Assembly (NCBI GenBank): GCA_049999725.1
Contig: JBNGIS010015987.1
Location: forward strand, 1-37,810
DNA: 37,810 bases
DNA from: Haplomitrium mnioides
Taxonomy: Eukaryota > Marchantiophyta > Haplomitriopsida > Calobryales
Direction of reading: 5' to 3'
Of the stretch, positions 1-9,740 are shown piece after piece; the first letter of the stretch is position 1; every line of letters starts with the position of its first letter. The translations under genes were made by a program, and so were the position numbers. The notes under the pieces are model-generated. The model did not search any database and was not told where the DNA came from. It saw nothing but the letters and a program-made list of their open reading frames with translations.

Positions 1-591
1 GTCCTAGAATTGCCCATGCCCACGAGTACTGGACTGTGGGCTATTGGTCAAAAGACGGAAAGAGGAGCATGCGACATTTCAAATTTGCAAGCTTCTTCTG
101 CAACGGGACTTCTTCGGCAACCCATGCATAGCGTATTTAGCTGTCTTGCAGTTTCTGCGAAGCTAAAACATCTAGGAGATGATGCTCCTGTGAATGTTTA
201 TCAGAAACCACTAGCATTGTATAATTTTTTCATTGACCATCTTTCTACAGAGCAAGATTGGATTCTCGATCTTTGCTCTGGGTTTGGCACAGGCCTTGTC
301 TGTGCTCTAAAGCTGATGCGAAATTGCATCGCGGTGGAATATGATAGACGTCAGTTTATCTATATTCCTTAGAGGGTTTTGGAGATGGCTTCCTTGCCAT
401 CCGATGTGACTGAGTCATAGATAGTATTTGCGTACCACAAGGAACCTGTTCCTCCTGGTACTGCAGGTGCTTCTGGTGACTCTGTGGTGATATCAGGGAC
501 TGTAAAGTCTCGTCAGGATTCTGTAGCGGCTGCAGATGCTTAGCCAGTAGATGTAGATGAGACAGTTCCTCCGGAAGAGGAGATTGTTTGA
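1..591 (+). pseudogene. Beta-class DNA methyltransferase, C-terminal part (copy A)
   Basis: An open frame (10-372) ends in a block typical of beta-class N4/N6 amino-methyltransferases. 'QKPLALYNFFI' corresponds to motif X and 'DWILDLCSGFGTG' to the SAM-binding motif I (FxGxG type), followed by 'NCIAVEYD'. In this class motif I lies C-terminal to the catalytic DPPY-type motif, which is absent here because the gene is cut by the window edge. The beginning reads better in another frame ('HAHEYW'), so there is a frameshift near 80-120. A TAG at 370-372 follows 'IYIP'. Copy C has a CAA codon at this position, and the tail 'MASLPSDVTES' continues after it to a TGA at 589-591. The exact target base (N4-C or N6-A) cannot be read from the sequence. 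Confidence 0.7.
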
Positions 592-859
592 TAAAATGTT
601 TGTACTTTTTTTCTTTATAATAAAATTCATTTTTTGTAAATCTTTTTTGCCAAAAATTTCATCTCAGTGTTCTTTCATTTTACTACAAGTCTTTCATCAA
701 GATTCCATTTATTTCTCCTAAGAATAAGTTGACCCTTTTGATAGTCCAAGAATGGTTTGATCTCAATTTCTAATCTCAGAATTATGTGTAGGCTTTGCAC
801 ATTGTTTAGTGTCTTTGCACATTTTAGGATTTGTAGTTCTTCTCCGGTTCCACTGCACG
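592..859. other. AT-rich 3' flank of copy A
   Basis: No gene is seen. It aligns loosely with 28707-28880 downstream of copy B, including 'TCTAAGAATGG'-like phrases, so it is probably the 3' untranslated or terminal part of the transposon. Confidence 0.5.
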
Positions 860-1170
860 CTTAAGCTATGCAGTTGTTGTTCAAAGTATCGACACCCATT
901 CGTCAAAGGGTTCTTGTTCAATGTCCATGCTTGCATAGGCTGTAGGGTTCTTCTTTAGATGCTTGGCGTGTTTTTACTGTTGGATTGTAGTTGAAAGTCC
1001 ATGCGTGCATGGCTTCGTTGTTCTTGTTGAGAGTGAAAGCAAGCAGAGTATTTAGGATTCTTGTTCGGAGTCTATTCGTGCATAGGCTTTACGGTTGTGG
1101 TTTGGAGTCTATGCTTGCATAGACTTTGTTGGCTACGATGCTCCAAGTCAGGTTTAAAGTCCTTATCCGA
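860..1170. repeat. Palindrome array in copy A 3' flank
   Basis: Several degenerate units of the form 'GTCCATGCTTGCATAGGC' are separated by a spacer related to 'TTTAGGGTTCTTGTTCGG', roughly 40-70 bp apart. Each unit is a near-palindrome centred on TGCGCGCA-like sequence. The same unit and spacer recur at 28880-29370 in copy B, so the array belongs to the element. Confidence 0.75.
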
Positions 1171-1467
1171 ATAGACATTTAGGTTTTCCTGTAATTTTCT
1201 TCTATCGAAATATATATATTTTATTTCTTTTTTCTTGAATTTAATTTATTTTCAATAGTGTCAAGCTTTTTCACAATAATTGAATAATCAAAATGTTTGT
1301 TTTTTAAGTTCTCTTTCTAAAAAAGATATTTGAAATACAATCTAAATGGAAAATATGCATTTTTTGTTCATAAAAAACTTTTTTTTTTCGAAAAGAAGAT
1401 TTTAGTCTTAAATTTGATGTTTTTGAATGACAAATCTTCGAAAAACAAAATTGGATTGCCAAGTGAA

Positions 1468-1510
1468 ACAAGAACTCAGTAGCGGTTCCTGGTTCAAAGT
1501 AGCGGCTGTT
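1468..1510 (-). repeat. Right TIR of copy A
   Basis: The reverse complement contains 'AGCCGCTACTTTGAACC' followed by 'AGGAACCGCTAC', matching the ends at 10872, 29692, 32230 and 34170. The outermost bases are GGCTGTT here against GGCTATT at 29692. Confidence 0.7.
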
Positions 1511-2084
1511 TTTAGTGAAGATGTAGTTTTGGCTTGATTGAGTTCTCCCAACATTAAGACTTGCATGCCTAACTTTAAGAAGTACACTACAAAACAAAAA
1601 CAAACTTTCGATGATGTAAAAGATCTTGAAGATAATACTTCTCCAATAGCTAGATTTGCATGCAAACCATATCAACCAACCAAGCATAAGAGTTCTTTAT
1701 CTTGGCCAAAACCCAAATGTGCAATTCTTCAATGACTATTCTTTGCCAGCAATCAATCATAGCAACAATTTTATTAAAAAAAACTCTATTTTAGGTCAAA
1801 TATTAAGTTGAGGAGAATTTGATGTTTCCAAAATAATTGTGTCTTGATGTGCAACACAGATTTCATCCAAACTATCAAAGAAACTTAATAATGACAAATA
1901 TCAAAAATCAAGACATCACTTTAAAATTGGAGATACAAAGAAAAATTCAAATTTATCAAATAAACTTACACTGCTAGGTGGTACTAGTGTCTGTAGAATC
2001 TATGAGGAACAAAAGAATCAAAAGGTCATAAGAACTTAAAATACGCATGGAATTCCTTGTTGTTATGTGAAACCCTTTATATAC
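1511..2084. other. Unassigned sequence
   Basis: AT-rich sequence just outside the right TIR of copy A. A 65-codon plus-strand frame at 1538-1735, with spaced cysteines and many lysines, resembles a stray exon but matches no family I recognise. No RNA gene or transposon end is seen. Confidence 0.3.
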
Positions 2085-3030
2085 AAGGACTTCTTTAATG
2101 CATTAGATATTTTTTCTCTATTTTTCTCTTATAATTGCATAGTTAGTGTTGTGGTTTGTAGTCTCTTACACGTAAGAGATTCCATACATACATAGGATTC
2201 AATGTTGTTTTTTGCAACCTTTTCGCAAAACCATTGTATGTAGGAAAGTCCATGCATACATAGGACTTGTTATTGTTGTTGTTTGTAGTCCCATGCATGC
2301 ATAGGACTCAATGATTGCATGAGATGAGTTTTTGATGTCATTCTCATATGGTTCCAGAGCTACAATTGTGGTTTGTGACCATTTTCTCATAAGAGACTCC
2401 AAACACCTATAGGATTTGATGTTATTGTTTGTAACTCCATGCACAAAACCTTTGCACATAAGAGAGTCTATCCGCGCATAGGATTTGCTATTGTTGTTTG
2501 CAACCCAATGCCCACATGGAAAAGCTTGAGCGCACAAAATGAGCTTCCTCTAACTCTTTTCTTTAAATTACAAAGTAAGTGTTTTGGTTCTTAACCCTCT
2601 ACGTACAAGAGACTCCTTGCATGCAAAGGAATCATTGTTGTAGTTTGAAACCCCTTGCAAGAGATTCTTGCATATACGAGACTTCTTATACATAGGGGAC
2701 TGGTTGTTGTAACTTTAGGCTCACAAGGGATTGCCTTAGCTCACAATATTTTTTCCCTTTCTTGTTCTTTTATCATTACAAAGTTACTGTCATGGTTTGT
2801 AGCTATCTATACATTCTACGCTCCTTGTATACAAGAGACTCCTTACGCGAGACTCCATGTGTACATGAGATTCATTGTTGTTGGTTGCAACCCCTTACAT
2901 ATCTAGGACTCTTTCAACGCAATAAGATTTATTTCCTCTAATATTCTTTGAAAACTACAAGTTAGAGTTGTGGTTTGTAACTCATTACATGTAAGAGACT
3001 CTATCATTGGTGTTTTTGCTTTGTAGCCCT
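2085..3030. repeat. Long palindrome array with TTGTTGTTTG-type spacers
   Basis: Units such as 'GTCCATGCATACATAGGAC' and 'TCCCATGCATGCATAGGAC' alternate with spacers like 'TTGTTATTGTTGTTTGTAG' over about 950 bp. The palindromic core is that of the copy A and B arrays but the spacer differs. No coding frame of substance is present. Confidence 0.7.
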
Positions 3031-3104
3031 ATATGTGTCCAATAATCCTCCAAATCTCTTTTCCATCCTCAACTAAGACACCTCTGTCTTAATATTAATG
3101 ATAT

Positions 3105-3316
3105 GTATTGATTTTGATTTTTTTTTTGTGATGGAGTCAAATATAGCCGTCAATTGTTTCTTCATTGTAACCAACAAATGAAAGAAAGAAAAAACTTGCA
3201 AGTTATTGAAGAAAATGTTATGCCAATGGTCAAAAGTACTTGGGCATTGTGATCAATGATATCAATCAAAAGAAAATAGTGATTCTATATTGGCCCTCAT
3301 CGCCAAAGAAACTTTG
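3105..3316 (+). pseudogene. Fragment of DUF7869-like gene
   Basis: The sequence from 'GTCAAATATA' onward matches the reverse complement of 37430-37610, the 5' part of the DUF7869-like gene in copy D. In frame it reads 'KYLGIVINDINQKKIVILYW', against 'KYLGIVIDGMDKKKIAIPHW' in copy D. Homology stops near 3316 after 'SSPKKL', so this is a truncated relic of about 200 bp. The first acidic position of the motif is N instead of D here. Confidence 0.7.
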
Positions 3317-3479
3317 AATACAATTTTGATCCTATTGAAGGTTTATTCTATGAATATTTGGTTTTTTCTAAGTGGAGTTTGAGAGCTCAAGTGTCTTCAA
3401 GAAATTGATTGGAAAATTCTCAAGACAATATTGATCTATTTAAAGGTTTTCTTTTGAATTCAAGCAATCTCAAAAAGAA
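3317..3479. other. Unassigned junction sequence
   Basis: AT-rich sequence between the DUF7869 fragment and the gypsy LTR. It might be the rest of the LTR, whose inner boundary I could not fix. Confidence 0.25.
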
Positions 3480-3652
3480 ATACGAGAAGTTAATGCATAC
3501 AAAATGTCCATACAGTTAAAGACAATTGTCGTGCATATATACATCGCTTGCACAACTATATCGTCCACACACATTCCATGACATCTACAAACATACAACA
3601 TAGAATGACAAACAATTGAGTCTCATGCGCATACAATGTATGAGACCTTACA
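3480..3652 (-). repeat. Putative 3' LTR (start visible, end uncertain)
   Basis: On the minus strand a purine tract is followed by 'TGTAAGGTCTCATAC', a TG start typical of LTRs. The first 35 bases contain the inverted arms GTCTCAT and ATGAGAC. No second copy was found in the window, so the LTR length and CA end are unverified. Confidence 0.4.
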
Positions 3653-3666
3653 ATTTCCCCTTAGGT
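3653..3666 (-). other. Polypurine tract of gypsy element
   Basis: The minus strand reads CCTAAGGGGAAAT directly before the TG of the putative LTR. This is the expected place and composition for the plus-strand primer of reverse transcription. Confidence 0.5.
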
Positions 3667-3822
3667 GGTGGTCAGGTTCCCTAACACTAGCTAGCCATCT
3701 ATCTCCTAGAAATTTGATATACACCGGCTGATGCAAAGACTAGGAGGCCAAGTGCAATAGAGCCTCATCGTTCACCTCCTATAATCTATACCAACCTTAG
3801 AACTCAATGGAAACTAGTTGTT

Positions 3823-3966
3823 CTATGAACAATAAGGACAAAACCATGAAACGCCAAGAATAGTAGCTAATGGAGGCGTCAAACATGACATATGTTATCC
3901 TCTAGAACATCTGTCACAAATCAACATAGTGGCTGCTCCTTTAGGAGAACCACACAACATACACTT
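3823..3966 (-). pseudogene. PHD finger at the C-terminus of the gypsy polyprotein
   Basis: The minus strand encodes a C4-H-C3 pattern: 'KCMLCGSPKG', then 'MLICDRCSRG', H-M-S-C, 'LTPPL' and 'WFCPYC'. This is the PHD-finger arrangement used to read histone H3 tails. The tryptophan usually found before the histidine is replaced by a TAA stop at this point. It follows the integrase C-terminal region, where many plant gypsy elements carry a chromodomain. I infer a chromatin-targeting role for the ancestral integrase. Confidence 0.65.
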
Positions 3967-4009
3967 CAAACCTGCAAGAACTCGTACCACGTTAGGATCC
4001 ATAGCGTCA

Positions 4010-5180
4010 TCAATATTTCGAAAGGTGACAAGGTGCACAATTGCGCTCAAAATTCTTCCAAACCATGTCATCACGTCCCTCCAGCTGCAAAACTCCCAAA
4101 GGCACTCGTAGAATCCGGCGCCTAGCAGTAACATCAAGTGTCGTAGGTGTTGTCTGCTGCAAATAAACATAATCACCAGGATGAAACCTCTGAATCCTAG
4201 TACAATATCCACCTCCATGTATGGTAGCATATCGTAAAGTATCACAATGCTGAGCAATGGCAAGGTTGTCGAACGCCATGGGTATAACTCTCTCAAACAC
4301 TTGGGCTCTATCTGAACACACATGCACTCAAACATTTGGATCATTCAGATCCACAACCATGGTGACATTACGTTGAATAGAGGAGGGTAAATCAGGTTCC
4401 CTCCCATATAACAGAAAATAAGGTGAAAAAGATGCCAAGGATGTATGCTTACTGAATCTATAACCCATTGCAAGCCACTGTAGCTAGAGATCTCAATCCC
4501 TATGGTGACCAGCTTGCAAGCCATATTTGCGCAATGCTCTCTTCACCGTTTGAACCACTCGCTCAGCCAACCCATGTGCCTCATGATGATCTCTAGATGT
4601 AGTATGGTGATCAATGAGAGCTTGCTCACACAAAACTTCAAACTCACCTCGAAATTTTATACCTTGATCTATCAACACTTCGGTAGGTGCTCTAAAATGA
4701 CTGAGAACAAGTTTCAAGAAAGTGACAACCACTCCTCCATTGGTCTTGTTTGGCAAGGCTACCAACTGAATCCACTTGGAGAAATGCTCCACCATCACCA
4801 ACACATACCTATTGTGTCGTTGGGTCAAAGGCAAGGGACCTGCAAAATCCAAAATCCAAATTCCAATGATATCCCAAACCCATGATAGGTAGTGGCTGCA
4901 ATTGAGGAGTGGGAGCATTAAATGATGCTTGAACTAGATCGCACACCCCACACTTGGCAACCCACTGATGCACATCAATGTTTATGCCCCTCCACTAATA
5001 CTATGTCTGCAATAAACTGCAGATGCGCTTCACCCCAAAATGTCCCAACTCCTCATGGGCATGGCGCACCAGTGCAAGACGCTGCATTGGCTTATGCACA
5101 ACACGTATCTTCCCATCAGTCCAGACACACAAAATCTGAGCCCCTTCCCATTAGAACTTCTTGGCTCACTGCTAGACTCT
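4010..5180 (-). pseudogene. Ty3/gypsy integrase
   Basis: The zinc-binding part shows 'RHAHEELGHFGVKR' and, further on, 'AKCGVCDLVQASF' (H2C2), with stops between them. The catalytic core has 'DFAGPLPLTQRHNRYVLVM', then 'LIDQGIKF', then 'GLAERVVQTVKRAL', giving all three DDE acids. A C-terminal segment in another frame contains 'RFHPGDYVYLQQ', typical of the region after the core. Integrase would insert the cDNA into chromosomal DNA. Frameshifts separate the H2C2, core and C-terminal parts. The core frame is 4493-4918. Confidence 0.85.
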
Positions 5181-5499
5181 ATCTCTCTCCTTGGCATCAA
5201 GTTGTCTACGCAGAAAACCTATGTGTAGATACTCCAGCACATGCCCATCATTGTGAATATCCTGATCCAAGTTAGAATCCTCAACTCTGTCCCATGTTGA
5301 GGTCTCAACAACAACTTTATCAGTAGGGTTAGCCACCAATCCACTCCAAGCTAGCATCAAAGAAAGAAAGGTAGATGCATACCAACCCAACACCATCTCC
5401 TCGTCGGACTCCTCATGCCAACGCGCACCAATCTCATCATACTAGCTTGTGGATGGATTCTGGCTCAATCCATCTGCATCAAAGTTGGTTGTACTAAGC
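5181..5499 (-). pseudogene. RNase H-integrase linker of gypsy polyprotein
   Basis: An open stretch at 5172-5396 carries acidic, tether-like sequence without a motif I recognise. Its place between RNase H and the H2C2 region suggests the connection domain, but conservation is not visible. Confidence 0.4.
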
Positions 5500-5871
5500 C
5501 TATGAACCACCTAGAAATCGTACTCTTGTAACAACAATGCCTACTTGGCAAGCTTGCCTATTATCAGATTCCATCAACCATTTCAGAGGTTGATGATTTG
5601 TAACCAAAGTGAACAGAGTACCAAACAAGTAACAATGAAAGTGTGTAACAGCCCACACTGCTGCCAAACACTCTCCCTCATAGGAACTATACTTAGCCTC
5701 AACAAAATTATTCAATCTGCTTGCAAAGGTTACCACAAACTCTTCTCCCTTCTCATCCTTGTGGGTCAGCACCTCTCTTAGCCATGCTCTACTCCAATCT
5801 ATATGAAGTTGAAGCAGTCTCCCTACAAGAGATCTTCTCAAAATAGATGTAGAAGTCAATCTACCTTTCAA
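5500..5871 (-). pseudogene. Ty3/gypsy RNase H
   Basis: The frame contains 'FASRLNNFVEAKYSSYEGEC', 'LAAVWAVTHFHCYLFG' and 'FTLVTNHQPLKWLM', the usual retroelement RNase H blocks (SR.L...E..YS..E.E.LA.VWA and T(D)HQPLKWL). The normal catalytic D of TDHQ is N here. It follows the reverse transcriptase on the same strand with a short frame-broken gap. It would degrade the RNA strand of the RNA-DNA hybrid. Confidence 0.85.
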
Positions 5872-5895
5872 TTTCTGGAAGGCTCTCTCTTGGTT

Positions 5896-6741
5896 TTAGC
5901 CCCGAATCCATTCATGATCCAGCTTGGGGAGCATAGTCAAGGGCTTCAAAACTTGGCTGAAACCTTTCACATATCTCTTACAGTAACCAGCCAATCCAAA
6001 AAATGCACAGACTTTACTCACATTAATGAGTTGTGGAATCTCAGCAATGGCACTCATCTTAGTTTGCTGCACACCCAATCCTCTTGGATATATAGTGTGT
6101 CTCGAATACTCAATCTGATCCTCAAAAAATTTGCACTTGCTTAGATGCAGCTTCAACCTGTGGTACCTGAGCTTGTCAAACACCACCTGCAGATGTCTCC
6201 GGTGCTCGTCCACATGTGCCAAATAAACGACAATATCGTTGATATAGCCTTTGACAAAGTCCAAACCTACAAGAACTCTATCTATCACCCTCTCGAATTC
6301 AGCTGGTGTGTTCTTCAATCCAGATGGTAAGAACATCCATTGATATAGTCGGTCTCTGTCGTGTGCATCAATACCCAAAAACGTTGTTTTGGCCATGTTC
6401 TCTTGCATCAATTGTAGCTGATGGTACACTACCCTCAAATCCAATGAGCTAAAGATCTTGTCATGCCCAACTGCATCAAAGATCTCCTTGGGTGTGGGCA
6501 TAGCATGCCTATTAAACTTGGTTTGCTGAGTGATAGGATGATAATCACTACACATCCTTCTGTCGGTGTAGCTCCCATACACATCCTTCTTGATTCGCAT
6601 CACTGTGGTAGATGCATATTCTCCAAATGACATCTCCACCAATCCAGCCTCCAACAAATCTTGTGTCCTGGTCTCAAGCAACCCTCTATCCACCACACTA
6701 TAATGGTATGGACATTGAAAAGTAGGTGCATCACTAGTCAA
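5896..6741 (-). pseudogene. Ty3/gypsy reverse transcriptase
   Basis: A 281-codon frame shows RT blocks in order: 'MCSDYHPITQQTKFNRHAMP', 'FSSLDLRVVYHQLQL', 'KTTFLG', 'LPSGLKNTPAEFERVIDRVL', 'YINDIVVYL' and 'HRLKLHLSKCKFF'. The usual Y-I-D-D is Y-I-N-D, so one metal-binding aspartate is lost. The downstream 'VCAFFGLAGYCKRYVKGFS' is the RT-to-RNase H thumb typical of Ty3/gypsy. Most of the domain is open, which suggests a moderately old copy. Confidence 0.92.
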
Positions 6742-6989
6742 CTCAATCTGTGCTTCACATCTGGCTTTGCTAAAATCTGACTAGCTGAAATGTGATGTGA
6801 TGGAGTTAGACTTGAATCGTGATCTATTGAACTGTCACTCCCTTGGGCTGAAATCTGATCGTTAGAAAAATGACTCGCTGCAACTTCAGATGTGTGGATC
6901 ATCCCTGACATAGCCTCCATGGTGCCTGATACTATGCCTCCAACAATAGCCTTGACTGTTTCGGAAGACTACATGCTGACTACTGGCGA
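6742..6989 (-). pseudogene. Linker between methyltransferase and reverse transcriptase
   Basis: Serine-rich frame (6738-6920) with no family I recognise. It joins the end of the C5-methyltransferase region to the RT and is likely polyprotein spacer. Confidence 0.4.
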
Positions 6990-7988
6990 GTTGGTCATCC
7001 CAAAAGATCGCATCCTACGTTGTTCAGCTACCCCCAAACTCACAATTCATGTAAGACAATTCAAATCCATGGCTTGTCCCAGCACATGGCGTCGCTTAAT
7101 CTCAGCGACAGATGCAATAGCAGTGGAGAACCAGTAGAGAACCCCATAGCCCTCTCTCTCTCATTGGCATTGGGTTTCACCAACTTCTACAAGGTTGCAT
7201 CCCAAATAAAACCAAGGCCTCCTGCCCAAAATGCATAAGATGCAGGATGACTCACCAGTGTGGGTAATGCTCCATAAGGTTGACCTACCACGTTGACTAG
7301 TGCCAATGGTGAGCGGTCAGTATAAAGTACCCTCTGAGCGTGACGTCCCACATCTAAAATATCATCCACAATGGCACTTGGTAATCTCATAGTCATGTCA
7401 TAAGCTCTCTTTAGCACCTTCGTAGGCAACACGTTAGTCCACCACAATCGTGGCCTGTGTGCTCATGATCATGCTTGTACAGTATCCAACAATACGGCAT
7501 ACCCATTTCAGAAACACACTTGATAAACACTCTCTACAAGACGATGGCAACTATCTCGCAATATAGGCACATTCTCCAAGATATACACAGGAAGTGGTAT
7601 CTGATGAAGTTAGAGATGGCGTAAAATCCTTAACATCTCCCAAAACAATTTTGAGTGAAGGCCTTGCAACCCTTGGCCCATACCAGCCCTCCATTGGCCC
7701 TAACATAGCCGTCTTGCAATTAGCAAATCAATAGGCTCCACTGTAGCTAAGTGGTCCGCACGCCAACAACAAAATATCGACCGACAATGCATGTAGATAA
7801 CCTCGTACTGCACTAATTGAAAGCAATTGTGGAAATCGCTCAACCATCAGCGCCACATGCCTCAAGGAGATTGTGCGGTCGATCTCACCCTTCTCCATAT
7901 ACAAATACCGCCGAACAGGAATCTTTGCATGGAGCACAATAGCTAACCATGTACTTATGCCTCCAAACAACTCCAACAAACAAATACC
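6990..7988 (-). pseudogene. DNMT3-like C5-cytosine methyltransferase domain in gypsy polyprotein
   Basis: Blocks in order match C5-cytosine methyltransferases. SAM motif I is 'GICLLELFGGISTWLA', followed by 'VRRYLYMEK' and 'SLRHVALMVERFPQ' (compare the DNMT3 stretch after motif II). A degraded motif IV keeps its cysteine (codon 7703-7705) next to a TAG, with R-A-G-M-G-Q-G after it. Motif VI is 'YILENVPIL' (ENV at 7568-7576), an R/W-rich motif VIII is 'WWTNVLP', and 'ALPTLVSHPASYAF' corresponds to the DNMT3 'TITTRSNS' block. 'ERERAMGFSTG' and 'RRHVLGQAMDLNCL' form the C-terminal motifs IX-X. The enzyme family transfers a methyl group from SAM to cytosine C5. At least two frameshifts and several stops break it. 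It lies between protease and RT on the same strand, so it was part of the polyprotein. Confidence 0.8.
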
Positions 7989-8409
7989 GTCAGTAGCATA
8001 CTGCCATGAAATTGGCATAATATCTAATAGTGAAAGATCTACAAGTCTAGGTGTGACAGAACCATCCAGTGCAGGACCTGGCGCAAATGCATCTTGCCAA
8101 GCATCCTCAACCAACCTGGGCGACTCTATGTGCCACCACCTCTCCTTATTTTCCCTCATAGGAATCACCTCACTTGACGACAATGATGTTGGCCTTGCAA
8201 CCTCTGAATATGCCTCCTCAACAGAAGGAATGTCGGTTGCATGTGCATTCCCCTCCAACAAGTCGAAGTAGTCGGTGATAACCGCACAAAATGTTGATAA
8301 TGCCATAGGCTGAGATAGTAGGCCTCCAACTGGTCTAGTGAATCTGACAAGCAACTTGCTCAATCGTGCCTCTCTAGATTGCCATCTAGACCGATAAGAC
8401 ACTAGCTCA
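7989..8409 (-). pseudogene. Protease-methyltransferase linker
   Basis: This continues in the same long frame (7728-8678) as the end of the protease and the start of the methyltransferase domain, which shows directly that both were one polyprotein. It is acidic and low in motifs, with 'ERWWHIESPRLVEDAWQDAF' before the methyltransferase. Confidence 0.6.
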
Positions 8410-8700
8410 TTCCAAAAATCAATAGTGAACCCTAAGGGATATAACACCGTACATCCCACCAAAACATCATAAGACTCAACCTTGATAAGTATGGCCCAAG
8501 CGCTCACATATGAGCTATCTGTTGGATGATTAGCTTGCACTCTAAGCTCGATCTCTCTATGTGTGATGTGATGCATGGGTAAAGGTTCTTCCAATAAAGT
8601 CTGGATTGGGAAAAGGAAAATCTCCACGTCTTTGGGCCTCAATCCCAACCTCTGCACAATTGACTTGCCTAGCATCAATGGTTATACACTTGTATCCAAC
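8410..8700 (-). pseudogene. Retropepsin-like aspartic protease
   Basis: The active-site block reads A-R-A-L-L-D-T-S-V-stop-P-L-M-L-G-K across 8670-8700. The usual D-T-G-A is D-T-S-V, followed by a TAA. Later 'SYDVLVGCTVLYPLGFTIDF' resembles the C-terminal flap and the I-L-G-like strand of retroelement proteases. It sits between the gag knuckle and the methyltransferase. It would process the polyprotein. Confidence 0.7.
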
Positions 8701-9452
8701 AATGCTCTAGCTGGCTTGTACACCACATTTGAAAGACCAACAAGCTGGAACATACTGCTCTGATTGTCGATAGATACCACACTGGGTCTAAATCTTGTCC
8801 TTTCAAATGTTGGTTGGGCCGATAACTCCATCAGTCGAGTTGCAGCAATATGCCATGTCTCAACTCCAAACGTAGAGGCACTTGGGTCAATTGCTCTACT
8901 CACAAGTCTTACTTCCATACTGAAAGTAGCACCTTGAATCTCCCCACATAATGTGGCTGCCAGCTTGAACACTTCAACTAGTGTGACTCTCCCAGTCAAC
9001 ACATCCCTAGTTGAAAACACTAGTTTCTCGACCACTAACCTGGCTATCTCCATAGCCGAAGACACACTCTCCTCCACTTTGACTGATCTTTTCAAATCCC
9101 TAGAAACCTGAGTTAGGCATATGGAAGCAGTCTTCACCAAATCTATCAACTCAAGTAATTGTGGAAGTCTTACCTGCCAATGAGCATTCTCCCTCTGAGA
9201 ATCCAACTCCACCGTTGCTTCCCTAGGCGCAATAGCCTTGCTTGCTTCTTTGGTCACTACCACAAATGCATCAATGTAGGTAGTCCCACACATAAGTCCC
9301 ATACTAGCTAAATCTCCATCAGTTGTGTATGAAGTAGAGACTTCACCTCCAAAGTTGGGCCTCGCCTGTGCTGTAGTCATGGTAGCTAACCATTGCTCCA
9401 CATGTGCAATCCTAGCATCCTTAGGATCCACAGTAGCTGCTGGAGTATCCAC
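8701..9452 (-). pseudogene. Gag-protease spacer, unknown domain
   Basis: An unbroken 256-codon frame (8682-9452) leads into the protease active site. It has helical, amphipathic character ('LLELIDLVKTASICLTQVSR') and no motif I know. Its openness compared with the rest of the element is notable, but could be chance. Confidence 0.5.
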
Positions 9453-9494
9453 CCCAGCTCTCCTATCTGGTGATGCTTCTTTGCCACGACCACC

Positions 9495-9680
9495 TCATCC
9501 TTCTTTGCCACAACCACATATGCAAGCTCCTCCTTGTCGCAACTCTGGGTGAAGTGAAAAACATCTGTCCCTAGTGTGACCCATGACCCCACAATGGTCA
9601 CATTGTTGTTGGCCAACTACACCTGCATCTCTGAAACGTGCTGCTTGTGGCTTCTTCACCTCTAGACACAACCTCTGCAA
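9495..9680 (-). pseudogene. Gag CCHC zinc knuckle
   Basis: 'CDHCGVMGHTRDRC' fits C-x2-C-x4-H-x4-C, the nucleocapsid RNA-binding knuckle. It follows the gag helical domain and precedes the spacer. A frameshift separates it from 8701-9452. Confidence 0.85.
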
Positions 9681-9740
9681 ATGATCTCCACCACAAGTCC
9701 AACAACCTAACTACTGGCGTACATAAGATGACAAAGATAA

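Larger units (their letters stand above)
1..1510 (+). mobile_element. TIR transposon copy A, right-hand part
   Basis: The window opens inside this element. It contains, in order, the end of a methyltransferase gene, an AT-rich 3' flank, a palindrome array and the right terminal inverted repeat. The same order is seen in copy B (28088-29692) and, on the other strand, in copy C (34165 down to 32230). The left half lies outside the window. Stops and frameshifts make it a dead copy. Confidence 0.7.

Noticed and set aside
1-591. Bacterial contamination or a restriction-modification system
   Set aside because: The methyltransferase copies contain introns, lie among plant-type retroelements and share flanks with each other. 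No restriction enzyme is present.
1040-1120. TTTAGGG-like phrases resembling plant telomere repeats (also at 28990-29290)
   Set aside because: They occur once per 50 bp unit as part of the palindrome-array spacer 'TTTAGGGTTCTTG' and never in tandem, so this is not telomeric DNA.
3823-3966. Chromodomain at the integrase C-terminus
   Set aside because: The residues fit a C4-H-C3 zinc finger, and there is no chromodomain-like aromatic cage sequence.
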